Shown piece after piece: positions 43,571 through 52,038 of a stretch of 64,000 bases of DNA; position 1 is the stretch's first letter; each line of letters starts with the position of its first letter. The position numbers were made by a program, and so were the translations under genes. This DNA is from Rhizobium sp. TH2 (GTDB lineage: Bacteria; Pseudomonadota; Alphaproteobacteria; Rhizobiales; Rhizobiaceae). The stretch is taken from contig NZ_CP062231.1 in assembly GCF_024707525.1 (NCBI RefSeq), positions 4,402,001-4,466,000 on the forward strand. Direction: 5' to 3'. The notes beneath the pieces were generated by a model. It made no database searches. It had not been told where the DNA came from and saw nothing but the letters and a program-made list of their open reading frames with translations.

Positions 43571-45316
43571 TTATCCGGTGTTTATACCATGAGCACCGGT
43601 GGTGGCTTTGCTCGTGCCAGTCGCGCCAAGCGTGAAGCTCACATCATCGTCAGCAAACGTGCGGGTGTGATTGCCCGGCAGGGGTTCGCGTGCCTGTTCC
43701 ATGAACGACACAGACCAGAATACGAAGTTCCCGGCATCGTCGATCTTGGCAAGTTTCTCATGAAGCAGAACGAGCTGGACGTCACTGAAACTCACGATGA
43801 CGCCGTCGCCGGTTTTCTCGAAGTGCAGCTGCGAAAACTTCCTCGCGCCCGTTTCAATGGCGATCTGGTCGATGCCGACCTCGAAGTCTGAAATCGTGTC
43901 GCGCCCATCGTGATTGTAGAACAGGAAGAGATCCGCCTCGCTTCCACCCGCAATCCTGTCGTTGCCGGCGCCGCCACAGATCTTGTCCGCGCCGGCTGCT
44001 CCAGTAATGACATCATTTGAGTCGCGATAGCTCGATCCGCCAAAGAGGATATCGTCGCCGAATCCCCCCGAAACTTTGTCGGCGCCGTCGCCGCCGAAAA
44101 GCCTATCGTTCCCGAAACCTCCTGTTACGGAATCCTTGCCGCCCGCAGCGACGATCAAGTCGCCCAAAGAACCTCCGGTGAGGGTTTCGGCGAACCTGTT
44201 GCCCAGCAGGAACTCCCCTTCCATCGGCGCGCCTTCGTTGCCGAACAGCCAGAAACCCCGAACAATGTCGCCCGCCGGCTTCTCAACAAATCCGTATTCC
44301 GCCGGCAGCTTCCTCGACCAGTTCATCCACCCTTTGGTGCCTGGCGCTGGGGCAAAGTCGGAGTCATTGTTCCACCAACTGAACCCCTCAAACCAATCGA
44401 ACTTGGAAAACTCCTTCATGAGCACAGCATAGATGACCGATTGTTCCCAGTAGTCCTGATCGCCGTCTGCATAGGCTGGATTCTCCAAAGCCCCCTCTCG
44501 CGCCTGCGATCCTGCCTCGGTGAAAATGATGTCCTTCCCGTAGGTCTCGGCGAGCGATTGCAGGATCTCCGGCACGTTGACGGGTGGCCAGACATGCCAT
44601 CCACCCATCTGGTTTTCATAGAGTTCGTCAGTTGCATTCTCGAGGGTCTTTGGCCCGCCGGTGTTCAGCGGGACATACATGCTGATGCCAATGTGATCGA
44701 GCGCGTCCCAAAATTCGATGTCGTCGGCAGCCGCACCTCCCGACTCACCTCCAGGCGTCCCCACATAGCCCAAGGCGTCGTAAGTCAGATCGCCTGAAAA
44801 CACAGACCGCACGTTAGCGATTATTTGGCGCCAGTCTGCCTCGTAACTCCCGACCGCATAATCATCGTTTTCGGTTCCAAGTATGAGCATATCGACGCCG
44901 CTCTCCTGGGCCAAAGGCGCCAGCCCGTCCCAAAACGCGGTCACCTCGGCCAGGAAGGTTTCGGGATTAAAACCCGCATCAACGTAAAACTTATTGACGT
45001 TTCCTGCGTTTGGCTCGTCGGTAACGAAATGAGGTTTCCAGCTCACCTCGAAACCTCTGGTATGAGCGGCTTCGGTCAGCGCTTGCAAGGCTTGCGGAGA
45101 GGGCGGATCTATCAGCCATGGTGGCGAATTGGTGTAGTCGTCGAGGAAAACGCCAGTCTCGGGGTCTACAGGAATTGACCAAGTCAGCGAGACCGCATTC
45201 TGGCCATAGGACTCATAGGCATCAAGGAAGCGATTGAAGTTCTTGACGAGTGAATCAAGTTCCTTGCCCGTGACATCAGCATCGTACAGGAAGAAGTTGT
45301 TGCTTTGCCAGGCCAT
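43571..45316 (-). CDS. Secreted glycoside hydrolase (GH113-like TIM barrel) with C-terminal RTX repeats
   Basis: A 581-residue protein without an N-terminal signal. Residues 1-355 look like a GH113/GH-A clan barrel, with LILGTEND (Glu149, proposed acid/base) and IIFTEAGSQ (Glu267, proposed nucleophile), and aromatic-rich WWNNDSDF. Residues about 380-465 hold several GGxGxD-type calcium-binding nonapeptides (GGFGNDRLFGGDGAD, GGAGNDRIAGGSEAD) and the tail is compatible with type I secretion. The start is the ATG at 45316 with GGAGG 7 nt upstream; 46 open codons before it are rejected. No TolC/HlyB/HlyD genes are adjacent. The substrate may be a beta-mannan-like polysaccharide, by family only. 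Confidence 0.75.
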   Translation of the reverse strand: MAWQSNNFFLYDADVTGKELDSLVKNFNRFLDAYESYGQNAVSLTWSIPVDPETGVFLDDYTNSPPWLIDPPSPQALQALTEAAHTRGFEVSWKPHFVTDEPNAGNVNKFYVDAGFNPETFLAEVTAFWDGLAPLAQESGVDMLILGTENDDYAVGSYEADWRQIIANVRSVFSGDLTYDALGYVGTPGGESGGAAADDIEFWDALDHIGISMYVPLNTGGPKTLENATDELYENQMGGWHVWPPVNVPEILQSLAETYGKDIIFTEAGSQAREGALENPAYADGDQDYWEQSVIYAVLMKEFSKFDWFEGFSWWNNDSDFAPAPGTKGWMNWSRKLPAEYGFVEKPAGDIVRGFWLFGNEGAPMEGEFLLGNRFAETLTGGSLGDLIVAAGGKDSVTGGFGNDRLFGGDGADKVSGGFGDDILFGGSSYRDSNDVITGAAGADKICGGAGNDRIAGGSEADLFLFYNHDGRDTISDFEVGIDQIAIETGARKFSQLHFEKTGDGVIVSFSDVQLVLLHEKLAKIDDAGNFVFWSVSFMEQAREPLPGNHTRTFADDDVSFTLGATGTSKATTGAHGINTG

Positions 45317-45590
45317 GGTCCAGCCTCCGGAGGTTTTACATTGCTCCTCCGCAGTAATATTAGTCAATGACGAAGAACGGATGCAGAGGCAAAGCGGCAT
45401 TTGAATACCGATTCCCTGCCAAGAAACTCGCGGACATCCGGATGTCATGAGCAAGGCACGGATCCAAATATTCGCCTTCCCCCGTGCCAGAGGTCAGTCA
45501 CGATCACTCTTCGGCCATTGTCGCTTCGTCGCATTGACTTTCCAAGCCACTCTCGCTTAGTTCACCCAGGACAAGGGAAAACGGGTTTCG

Positions 45591-45974
45591 ATGGCGGATT
45601 CGACGACATCATTGGCAAAGGCAGTGCGCCTGTTGTGCGTGCTGGCGCTTGTCATGATCGGCTTCGCCCACAAGCCTGTCGAAGCTGCACCTGCCGGCAA
45701 CATTCCCGTCTATGTCCTGCCCGACGGCTCGATCGCCTCGATCTGTATTCCCGGCGACCATGACCAGAGCCCGGCCAAGGCGGCAAGCCACGGCTGCGAT
45801 GCTTGCCGGCTCTCATCGACCGCTCTTCTACCGACGCCACATGATCACTGCGGTCGGCGCTTGGCATATGCGCAAATCGTCAAGGTCCAGGAGCGGCAAT
45901 ACAGCCTCGCGCGGCAGATTTATCCACCCAGTTCCGGGCCTCGCGCTCCTCCTCACGCTGTCATGATGTCTTAA
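45591..45974 (+). CDS. DUF2946-like exported small protein
   Basis: A 127-residue protein. The N-terminal hydrophobic segment LLCVLALVMIGFAHKPVEA fits a signal or anchor. The mature region has Cys/His-rich elements (SICIPGDHD, HGCDACRL, HDHCGRR) reminiscent of the DUF2946 group often found beside metal/TonB systems. It stands 76 bp before the PepSY protein gene on the same strand. A possible promoter (TTGACT, 17 bp, TTAGTT) precedes it near 45536-45564. The family assignment is tentative. Confidence 0.6.
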   Translation: MADSTTSLAKAVRLLCVLALVMIGFAHKPVEAAPAGNIPVYVLPDGSIASICIPGDHDQSPAKAASHGCDACRLSSTALLPTPHDHCGRRLAYAQIVKVQERQYSLARQIYPPSSGPRAPPHAVMMS

Positions 45975-46050
45975 CCGGCGTTGCGGGCGTTCCGTAACGC
46001 CTGTCATCCATCACGGCCCGCCGAGCGCGGCCGGAAACATCGGTATATCC

Positions 46051-47427
46051 ATGACAGACACAACGCTCACCGGCACGCCCGTCGTGACCGAAGGGGATAT
46101 TTCCCTCTATCGCGCCATCTGGCGCTGGCACTTCTTTGCAGGCCTTCTGGTCATTCCATTCATGCTCAATCTCGCGGTCACCGGCGGTCTCTATCTCTTC
46201 AAGGATGAGATCAACGACACGTTCTTCGCCTATCGCAACGTGGTGGCGGACACCGGAGCAAACTTCGCTCCGTCTGCCATTGTCAGCGCCGCGGAGGCTG
46301 CCGTGCCCGGTTCTTCGGCGTCCGCCTATCGCGAAGCGCCCGATGCCACGCATTCGGCGATGGTGACGGTTTCATCCGATGCCGGCGGCACGCTGGTATT
46401 CGTCAATCCGCATGACGCCAAAGTGCTCGGCCACGTCGCCTCGGACAATGAATTCAACTGGGTCGTGAAGAAGATCCACAGCCTTGAATATTTCGGCACC
46501 TATGCCAATCGGCTGGTGGAAATCGTCGGTGGATTCGCGCTGATGCTCGTGGTGACCGGCATCTATCTCTGGTGGCCGCGCCGCCAGACCGGTGGCGTGC
46601 TGTCGGTCCGTGGCACACCGTCGAAGCGGGTCTTCTGGCGCGACATGCATGCGGTGACCGGCGCGGTCGCCGGGATCATGATCTTCTTCCTCGCGGTCAC
46701 CGGCATGCCCTGGTCCGGATATTGGGGCGACAGCGCCAACACCTGGCTGACGGCCAACGGCTATGGCTATCCCGCCGAATTGTGGGACGCCGTGCCAACC
46801 TCCTCGAAGGCGACACACCACACCGTGGACCAGCCCGGCTGGGTCGTCGAGAATGCACCGGTGCCGGAATCGACGATGGACATGGCCCATATGCATGCCC
46901 AACCGATCGGCCTCGACGCCGCGGTCGTTATCGCCCGGAAAGCCGGCATCGCACCCGGCTTCGAAATGGCGCTCCCTGATGATGACAAGGGCGTTTACAC
47001 GGCCTCGGTCTATCCCGATGACCTGTCGCGGGAACGCACCATGCATATCGACCAATTCTCCGGCAAGCCGCTGGTCGATATCTCCTATGGCCAGTATGCA
47101 CGCGCCGGGCGCATGATCGAATGGGGCATCAATGTCCATCAGGGACAGGAATGGGGATTGTTCAACCAGCTGCTGATGCTGGCAACGTGCCTCTGCATCG
47201 TCCTGATGTGCGTATCGGGTGCCGTGATGTGGTGGAAACGACGCCCCTCCGGGCGTCTTGGCGTGCCGCCCGCGCCGCCGCGCGGAGGCGTCTATATCGG
47301 TCTCTGGGCCATCGCCGCCGTCTTCGGCCTTGCCTTCCCGATGACGGGCATGGCGATCATTGTGATGGTCCTGCTCGACCAGACTGTCCTCCGGTTCATT
47401 CCGCCACTGCGGCGGAGATTTTCGTGA
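46051..47427 (+). CDS. PepSY-associated TM protein (PiuB-like)
   Basis: A 458-residue inner-membrane protein. The first span is HFFAGLLVIPFMLNLAVTGGLYLFKDE, the second GGFALMLVVTGIYLWWPRR, the third AGIMIFFLAVTGMPWSGYWGD, with two more near the C-terminus; periplasmic PepSY segments lie between. This layout is typical of siderophore- or heme-associated PepSY_TM proteins, some of which act as flavin/heme-linked ferric reductases. It is probably cotranscribed with the DUF2946-like gene. No TonB receptor gene is present in the window. Confidence 0.85.
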   Translation: MTDTTLTGTPVVTEGDISLYRAIWRWHFFAGLLVIPFMLNLAVTGGLYLFKDEINDTFFAYRNVVADTGANFAPSAIVSAAEAAVPGSSASAYREAPDATHSAMVTVSSDAGGTLVFVNPHDAKVLGHVASDNEFNWVVKKIHSLEYFGTYANRLVEIVGGFALMLVVTGIYLWWPRRQTGGVLSVRGTPSKRVFWRDMHAVTGAVAGIMIFFLAVTGMPWSGYWGDSANTWLTANGYGYPAELWDAVPTSSKATHHTVDQPGWVVENAPVPESTMDMAHMHAQPIGLDAAVVIARKAGIAPGFEMALPDDDKGVYTASVYPDDLSRERTMHIDQFSGKPLVDISYGQYARAGRMIEWGINVHQGQEWGLFNQLLMLATCLCIVLMCVSGAVMWWKRRPSGRLGVPPAPPRGGVYIGLWAIAAVFGLAFPMTGMAIIVMVLLDQTVLRFIPPLRRRFS

Positions 47428-47494
47428 GAGTTGCGGAAAGAACCTCGATGCATCGCGATTGCTAGCGAGGGGGACCAACCTGCTGTTATCAATC

Positions 47495-47520
47495 AGTGAT
47501 TGGTCAATCGACCAATCACT
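47495..47520. promoter_or_regulatory. Perfect inverted repeat before the RND efflux operon
   Basis: AGTGATTGGTC-AATC-GACCAATCACT, 11-bp arms with no mismatch. It is 135-160 bp before the efflux start codon; a shorter related pair TTGAC-N4-GTCAA occurs at about 47593-47606. This suits a TetR/MarR-type operator; it could also be a weak bidirectional terminator after the PepSY gene. No regulator gene is adjacent. Confidence 0.5.
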
Positions 47521-47655
47521 CCGCATTTGTTGATTGACGCCTTGAACACCGGCTTGGAATGCCTACTTCACTCAAACTCTGCCGCCGTATCAGTTGACAT
47601 CGGTCAAGTGAGCGAAGAGCATTCGTAAATTGATATGGAACCAAGGGGCATGAGA

Positions 47656-48834
47656 ATGCGGAATTGGCTATCTTCAGTACTGAACGGTCTCGTTTTCTCT
47701 CTCCTCCTTCTGCCAAACGCGGCAAATGCACAGGATGCCGCCGCCCCGCCGCCGGTAACGGTGGCCAAGCCTCTCGTCAGGGACGCAGTGGACAATGACG
47801 GCTTCGTCGGCCGATTCGACGCCGTAGACCAGGTGATCGTGCGGGCGCGTGTCGGCGGTTATCTGCAGGAAGTCCATTTCACCGACGGTTCGCTGGTCAA
47901 GAAGGGCGATCTGCTCTTCGTGATCGACCAGCGGCCATACGCGATCGCGCTCGACCAGGCCGATGCCCAGCTCCAGTCCGCCCAGGCCACGCTGACCTAC
48001 GCGGCAGCGCAGCTCAAGCGCGCGGAAGGCCTTGTCAAGAGCGGCGGCCAATCCATCCAGACGCTCGAGGATCGCCGGCGCGAACAGATTTCCGCCCAGG
48101 CCGCCGTCCGCGCCGCCGAGGCGACGGCCGATCGCGCCAAGCTCGACCTCGAATATACAAAGATCACCGCGCCGATCAGCGGCCGCATCGACCGCAAGCT
48201 GATCTCCGTCGGCAATCTCATCCAGGCGGATCAGTCGATATTGACCACGATCGTCACGCTGGACCCGATCGATTTCTATTTCGATGTCGATGAACGCCGG
48301 CTCCTGAACTTCGCCAGCACGGCGCGCAGCCGTGGTGACGACATTCAGCTCGGCGGCGGCGGTGTCCAAGTGAAGGTGACGATTGCTGACGGCAACGAGA
48401 AGCCTTTCAGCGGCAAGCTCGACTTCGCCGAAAACCGGATCGACACGCAGACCGGCACGATGCGGCTCCGGGCGCGGTTCGAAAATCCGCAGCTGGTTCT
48501 GCAACCCGGCCTGTTCGGCCGTATCCAGGTCGAGGCATCGAACAAGTATCGTGCGATTCTCATCCCCGACGAGGCGATCGGCTCGGACCAGAACGAGCGG
48601 GTGGTCTTCGTGGTCGGCGCCGATGGCACCGTATCCACCAAGGCGGTGCGCCCCGGTCCCCGTCTATATGGCTACCGCGTCATCCGCGAGGGCCTCGACG
48701 GCACCGAGACGATCATTGTCAATGGCCTGATGCGCGCGCGCGCGGGCTCCAAGGTCACGCCTCAGATGACCGAACTGCCGCAGCAGCGCGATGACGCCGT
48801 GCCGGATGCGTTGGATCTGGAGCTCGCGCAATGA
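47656..48834 (+). CDS. RND efflux periplasmic adaptor (AcrA/MexA family)
   Basis: A 392-residue adaptor protein. The signal sequence MRNWLSSVLNGLVFSLLLLP ends near ANAQD. The first barrel-lipoyl segment is VIVRARVGGYLQEVHFTDGSLVKKGDLLF, followed by an alpha-hairpin (ALDQADAQLQSAQATL onward), the second lipoyl half YTKITAPISGRIDRK and a beta-barrel. The ATG at 47656 has AAGGGG 8 nt upstream; two earlier in-frame ATGs are worse placed. It overlaps the pump gene by 4 bp. No outer-membrane TolC-type gene follows. Confidence 0.92.
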   Translation: MRNWLSSVLNGLVFSLLLLPNAANAQDAAAPPPVTVAKPLVRDAVDNDGFVGRFDAVDQVIVRARVGGYLQEVHFTDGSLVKKGDLLFVIDQRPYAIALDQADAQLQSAQATLTYAAAQLKRAEGLVKSGGQSIQTLEDRRREQISAQAAVRAAEATADRAKLDLEYTKITAPISGRIDRKLISVGNLIQADQSILTTIVTLDPIDFYFDVDERRLLNFASTARSRGDDIQLGGGGVQVKVTIADGNEKPFSGKLDFAENRIDTQTGTMRLRARFENPQLVLQPGLFGRIQVEASNKYRAILIPDEAIGSDQNERVVFVVGADGTVSTKAVRPGPRLYGYRVIREGLDGTETIIVNGLMRARAGSKVTPQMTELPQQRDDAVPDALDLELAQ

Positions 48835-51800
48835 GATTTGCACATTTCTTTGTCGACCGGCCGATCTTCGCATCGGTCGTCTCGATCGTGCTGCTGATTG
48901 TCGGCGGCGTCGCCTATTTCCAGCTGCCGGTCGCCCAGTATCCGGAGATCGCCCCGCCGACCATCGTCATCCGCACCGCCTATCCGGGCGCCGATGCCGA
49001 GACGATCGCCAATACGGTGGCGACACCGCTGGAACAGGAAATCAACGGCGTCGAGGACATGCTCTACATGTCGTCCTACTCGACGGCCGACGGCTCGATG
49101 GCGCTGACCGTCACCTTCAAGCTCGGCACCGATCTCGACAAGGCGCAGGTGCTGGTACAGAACCGCGTCGCCATTGCCGAACCGCGGCTGCCCGAAGACG
49201 TGCGCCGCATCGGCATCACCACGGCCAAGAGCTCGCCCGACCTGATGATGGTCATCCATCTGCTCTCGCCCAATGGCCGTTACAACCAGCTCTATTCCTC
49301 GAACTATGCCCGCACCCGCATCCGCGACAAGCTGGTCCGGCTCGACGGCGTCGGCGACGTCATCCTGTTCGGCGAACGCGAATATTCGCTGCGTATCTGG
49401 CTCGATCCGGAAAAGCTCTCGTCCTACGGCATGACATCGAGCGATGTCGTCCAGGCTCTGCGCGACCAGAATGTGCAGGTCTCCGGCGGCTTGATCGGCG
49501 CTCCACCGGCATCGGACAACAGCGCCTTCCAATATACCGTGACCACCGAGGGCCGGTTTTCCGATGCCCGCCAGTTCCGCTATGTGATCGTAAAAGCGGC
49601 CGAAGATGGACGCCTGGTGCAGTTGCAGGATGTCGCCCGTGTCGAACTCGGCGCCAAGGACTATGTGACCAACAGCTATCTCGACGGCAACCCCGCCGTC
49701 GCGATCGGCATTTTCGCCCGGCCCGGCACCAACGCGCTGGCTGCATCCGAGTCGATCCAGCAGACAATGAAGGAATTGTCGAAGGATTTCCCGCCGGGCC
49801 TCACCTACGACATCATCTACAACCCGACCGAATTCATCTCGGAGTCGATCTACGAGGTCTACAAGACCATCGCCGAAGCGGCGATTCTGGTCGCGCTCGT
49901 GGTGCTCATCTTCCTGCAATCCTGGCGCACCGCGATCATTCCGATCGTCGCCATTCCCGTATCGTTGATCGGCACCTTCGCCTTCCTCCTCGCCTTCGGC
50001 TTCTCGCTCAACATGCTGACACTGTTCGGCCTGGTGCTGGCGATCGGCATCGTCGTCGACGACGCGATCGTCGTCGTCGAGAATGTCGAGCGAAATCTCG
50101 CGCGCGGCATGACACCCAAGCAGGCCGCGCATGTGACGATGGACGAGGTGGGCGTGGCGGTCGTCGCCATTTCGCTCGTGCTCATCGCGGTCTTCGTGCC
50201 GACCGCCTTCATTCCCGGCATATCAGGCCAGTTCTACCGCCAGTTCGCGGTGACGATCGCCGTTGCGACGGGCATCTCGGCGCTCAACTCGCTGACGCTG
50301 TCCCCCGCGCTGGCCTCGATCCTGTTGAAGCCGCATGAGGAGCACCATCGCTCGCGCAATCCCATCACGCGCGCAGGCCGGTTCCTCGCCGGCGGGTTCA
50401 ATGCCGGATTCGACAGGATGAGCGCCGGCTATTCCTGGATCGTCCGCCATATGGTGCAGACCGGGCTGGCAATCACCGCGTCCCTCATCGTCTTCGCCGG
50501 CTTGCTCTATGCGACCTATTTCATGGGCACCACGGTTCCGCGCGGCTTCGTGCCGACCATGGACCAGGGCTACGCCATCGTCGTCGTGCAATTGCCGGAC
50601 GGCGCATCGCTCGAGCGTACGGATGCCGTGATCAAGAAAGCCTCCGAGATCGCGAACTCGATTCCCGGCGTCAGGAACGCCGTGGCCTTTGCCGGCTTCA
50701 ATGGCGCCACCTTCACCAACGCCTCGAATTCCGGCGTCATCTTCACGCCATTCGATAGTTTCGAGGAGCGGCTGAAACACGGTCAGAGCGCCAATGCGAT
50801 CATCGGCCAGCTCTACATGAAAATGCAGAGCATCCAGGAAGCCTTCATCATCGCCGTGCCGCCGCCCGCCATCGCCGGCATCGGCAATGGCGGCGGCTTC
50901 AAGATGCAGCTTATGGATCTCGAAGGTTCGGACATGCGCCGCGTGCTCGGCGCTGCCTATCAGCTGATGGGCAAGGCAAACCAGACGCCCGGTCTTACTG
51001 GCGTCTTCACGACCTTCTCCGCATCGAGCCCGCAATATTTCCTCAATATCGACCGCGACAAGGCCCGCGCCCTGAACGTGCCGATCCCGAATATCTTCGA
51101 CACGCTGGCGATCAATCTCGGCACCTCTTATGTCAACGATTTCAACGCGTTCGGCCGCGTCTACCAGGTTCGTGCCCAGGCCGATAAGCAGTTCCGCACC
51201 GACAGGGCGAGCATCCTGGCGTTGAAGGTCCGCTCGGCGACGGGGGCGCTCGTGCCTCTGGGAACCTTGATCGACATCCTCGACAAGAGCGGTCCCGCAC
51301 TCGTCCAGCACTATAACATGTACGTCTCCGTGCCGGTGCAGGGCAATCCGACGCCCGGCGTCTCGACCGGCAGCGCGATCGAGAAAATGGAAACCTTGGC
51401 GAGGGAGATCCTGCCATCCGGCACGACCTTCGAATGGACCGAACTCGCCCTTCAGGAGAAGAATACCGGCAATACCGCGATCTATATCTTCGCGCTCGCC
51501 GTCATCTTCGTCTTCCTGGTGCTGGCTGCCCAGTATGAAAGCTGGATCCTGCCGCTGGCGATCATTCTCATCGTGCCGCTTGCAATCCTCGCGGCGCTCA
51601 TCGGCGTCTATTTGAGAGGGATGGACAACAATATCCTGACCCAGATCGGCCTTGTCGTGCTGATCGGATTGGCGGCCAAGAATGCGATCCTGATCGTCGA
51701 ATTCGCTCGGCAAGCTCAGGCGGAGGGTAAAAGCGCGGTGGAGGCGGCGATCGAGGCGTGCCATCTGCGCCTCAGGCCCATCCTGATGACCGCCTTCGCC

Positions 51801-52010
51801 TTCATCTTCGGCGTCGTGCCGCTGGTGATCGCCACCGGTCCGGGTGCCGAAATGCGCCAGTCACTCGGCACCGCCGTGTTCTCCGGCATGATCGGCGTGA
51901 CATTCTTCGGCCTGTTCCTGACCCCGGTCTTCTATGTCCTGCTCCGCTCGCGCCGTTCGAAGGCTGCTTCACCACCGGAGCCCCTGGAGGAGAGCCACGC
52001 CCCGACATGA
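48831..52010 (+). CDS. RND multidrug efflux transporter (AcrB/HAE-1 family)
   Basis: A 1059-residue inner-membrane proton-driven pump. It starts MRFAHFFVDRPIFASVVSIVLL, with YPEIAPPTIVIRTAYPGADAETIANTV typical of the family. TM4 carries the proton-relay residues (GLVLAIGIVVDDAIVVVENVER), TM10-11 carry AAQYESWILPL and IGLAAKNAILIVEFA. Two large periplasmic domains make up the substrate pocket and docking crown. ATGA overlap with the adaptor gene indicates tight coupling. Substrate range is not predictable; HAE-1 type implies hydrophobic or amphiphilic drugs. Confidence 0.95.
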   Translation: MRFAHFFVDRPIFASVVSIVLLIVGGVAYFQLPVAQYPEIAPPTIVIRTAYPGADAETIANTVATPLEQEINGVEDMLYMSSYSTADGSMALTVTFKLGTDLDKAQVLVQNRVAIAEPRLPEDVRRIGITTAKSSPDLMMVIHLLSPNGRYNQLYSSNYARTRIRDKLVRLDGVGDVILFGEREYSLRIWLDPEKLSSYGMTSSDVVQALRDQNVQVSGGLIGAPPASDNSAFQYTVTTEGRFSDARQFRYVIVKAAEDGRLVQLQDVARVELGAKDYVTNSYLDGNPAVAIGIFARPGTNALAASESIQQTMKELSKDFPPGLTYDIIYNPTEFISESIYEVYKTIAEAAILVALVVLIFLQSWRTAIIPIVAIPVSLIGTFAFLLAFGFSLNMLTLFGLVLAIGIVVDDAIVVVENVERNLARGMTPKQAAHVTMDEVGVAVVAISLVLIAVFVPTAFIPGISGQFYRQFAVTIAVATGISALNSLTLSPALASILLKPHEEHHRSRNPITRAGRFLAGGFNAGFDRMSAGYSWIVRHMVQTGLAITASLIVFAGLLYATYFMGTTVPRGFVPTMDQGYAIVVVQLPDGASLERTDAVIKKASEIANSIPGVRNAVAFAGFNGATFTNASNSGVIFTPFDSFEERLKHGQSANAIIGQLYMKMQSIQEAFIIAVPPPAIAGIGNGGGFKMQLMDLEGSDMRRVLGAAYQLMGKANQTPGLTGVFTTFSASSPQYFLNIDRDKARALNVPIPNIFDTLAINLGTSYVNDFNAFGRVYQVRAQADKQFRTDRASILALKVRSATGALVPLGTLIDILDKSGPALVQHYNMYVSVPVQGNPTPGVSTGSAIEKMETLAREILPSGTTFEWTELALQEKNTGNTAIYIFALAVIFVFLVLAAQYESWILPLAIILIVPLAILAALIGVYLRGMDNNILTQIGLVVLIGLAAKNAILIVEFARQAQAEGKSAVEAAIEACHLRLRPILMTAFAFIFGVVPLVIATGPGAEMRQSLGTAVFSGMIGVTFFGLFLTPVFYVLLRSRRSKAASPPEPLEESHAPT

Positions 52011-52038
52011 GCCTCGGAGCCTGAGACAAAGGAATAGC

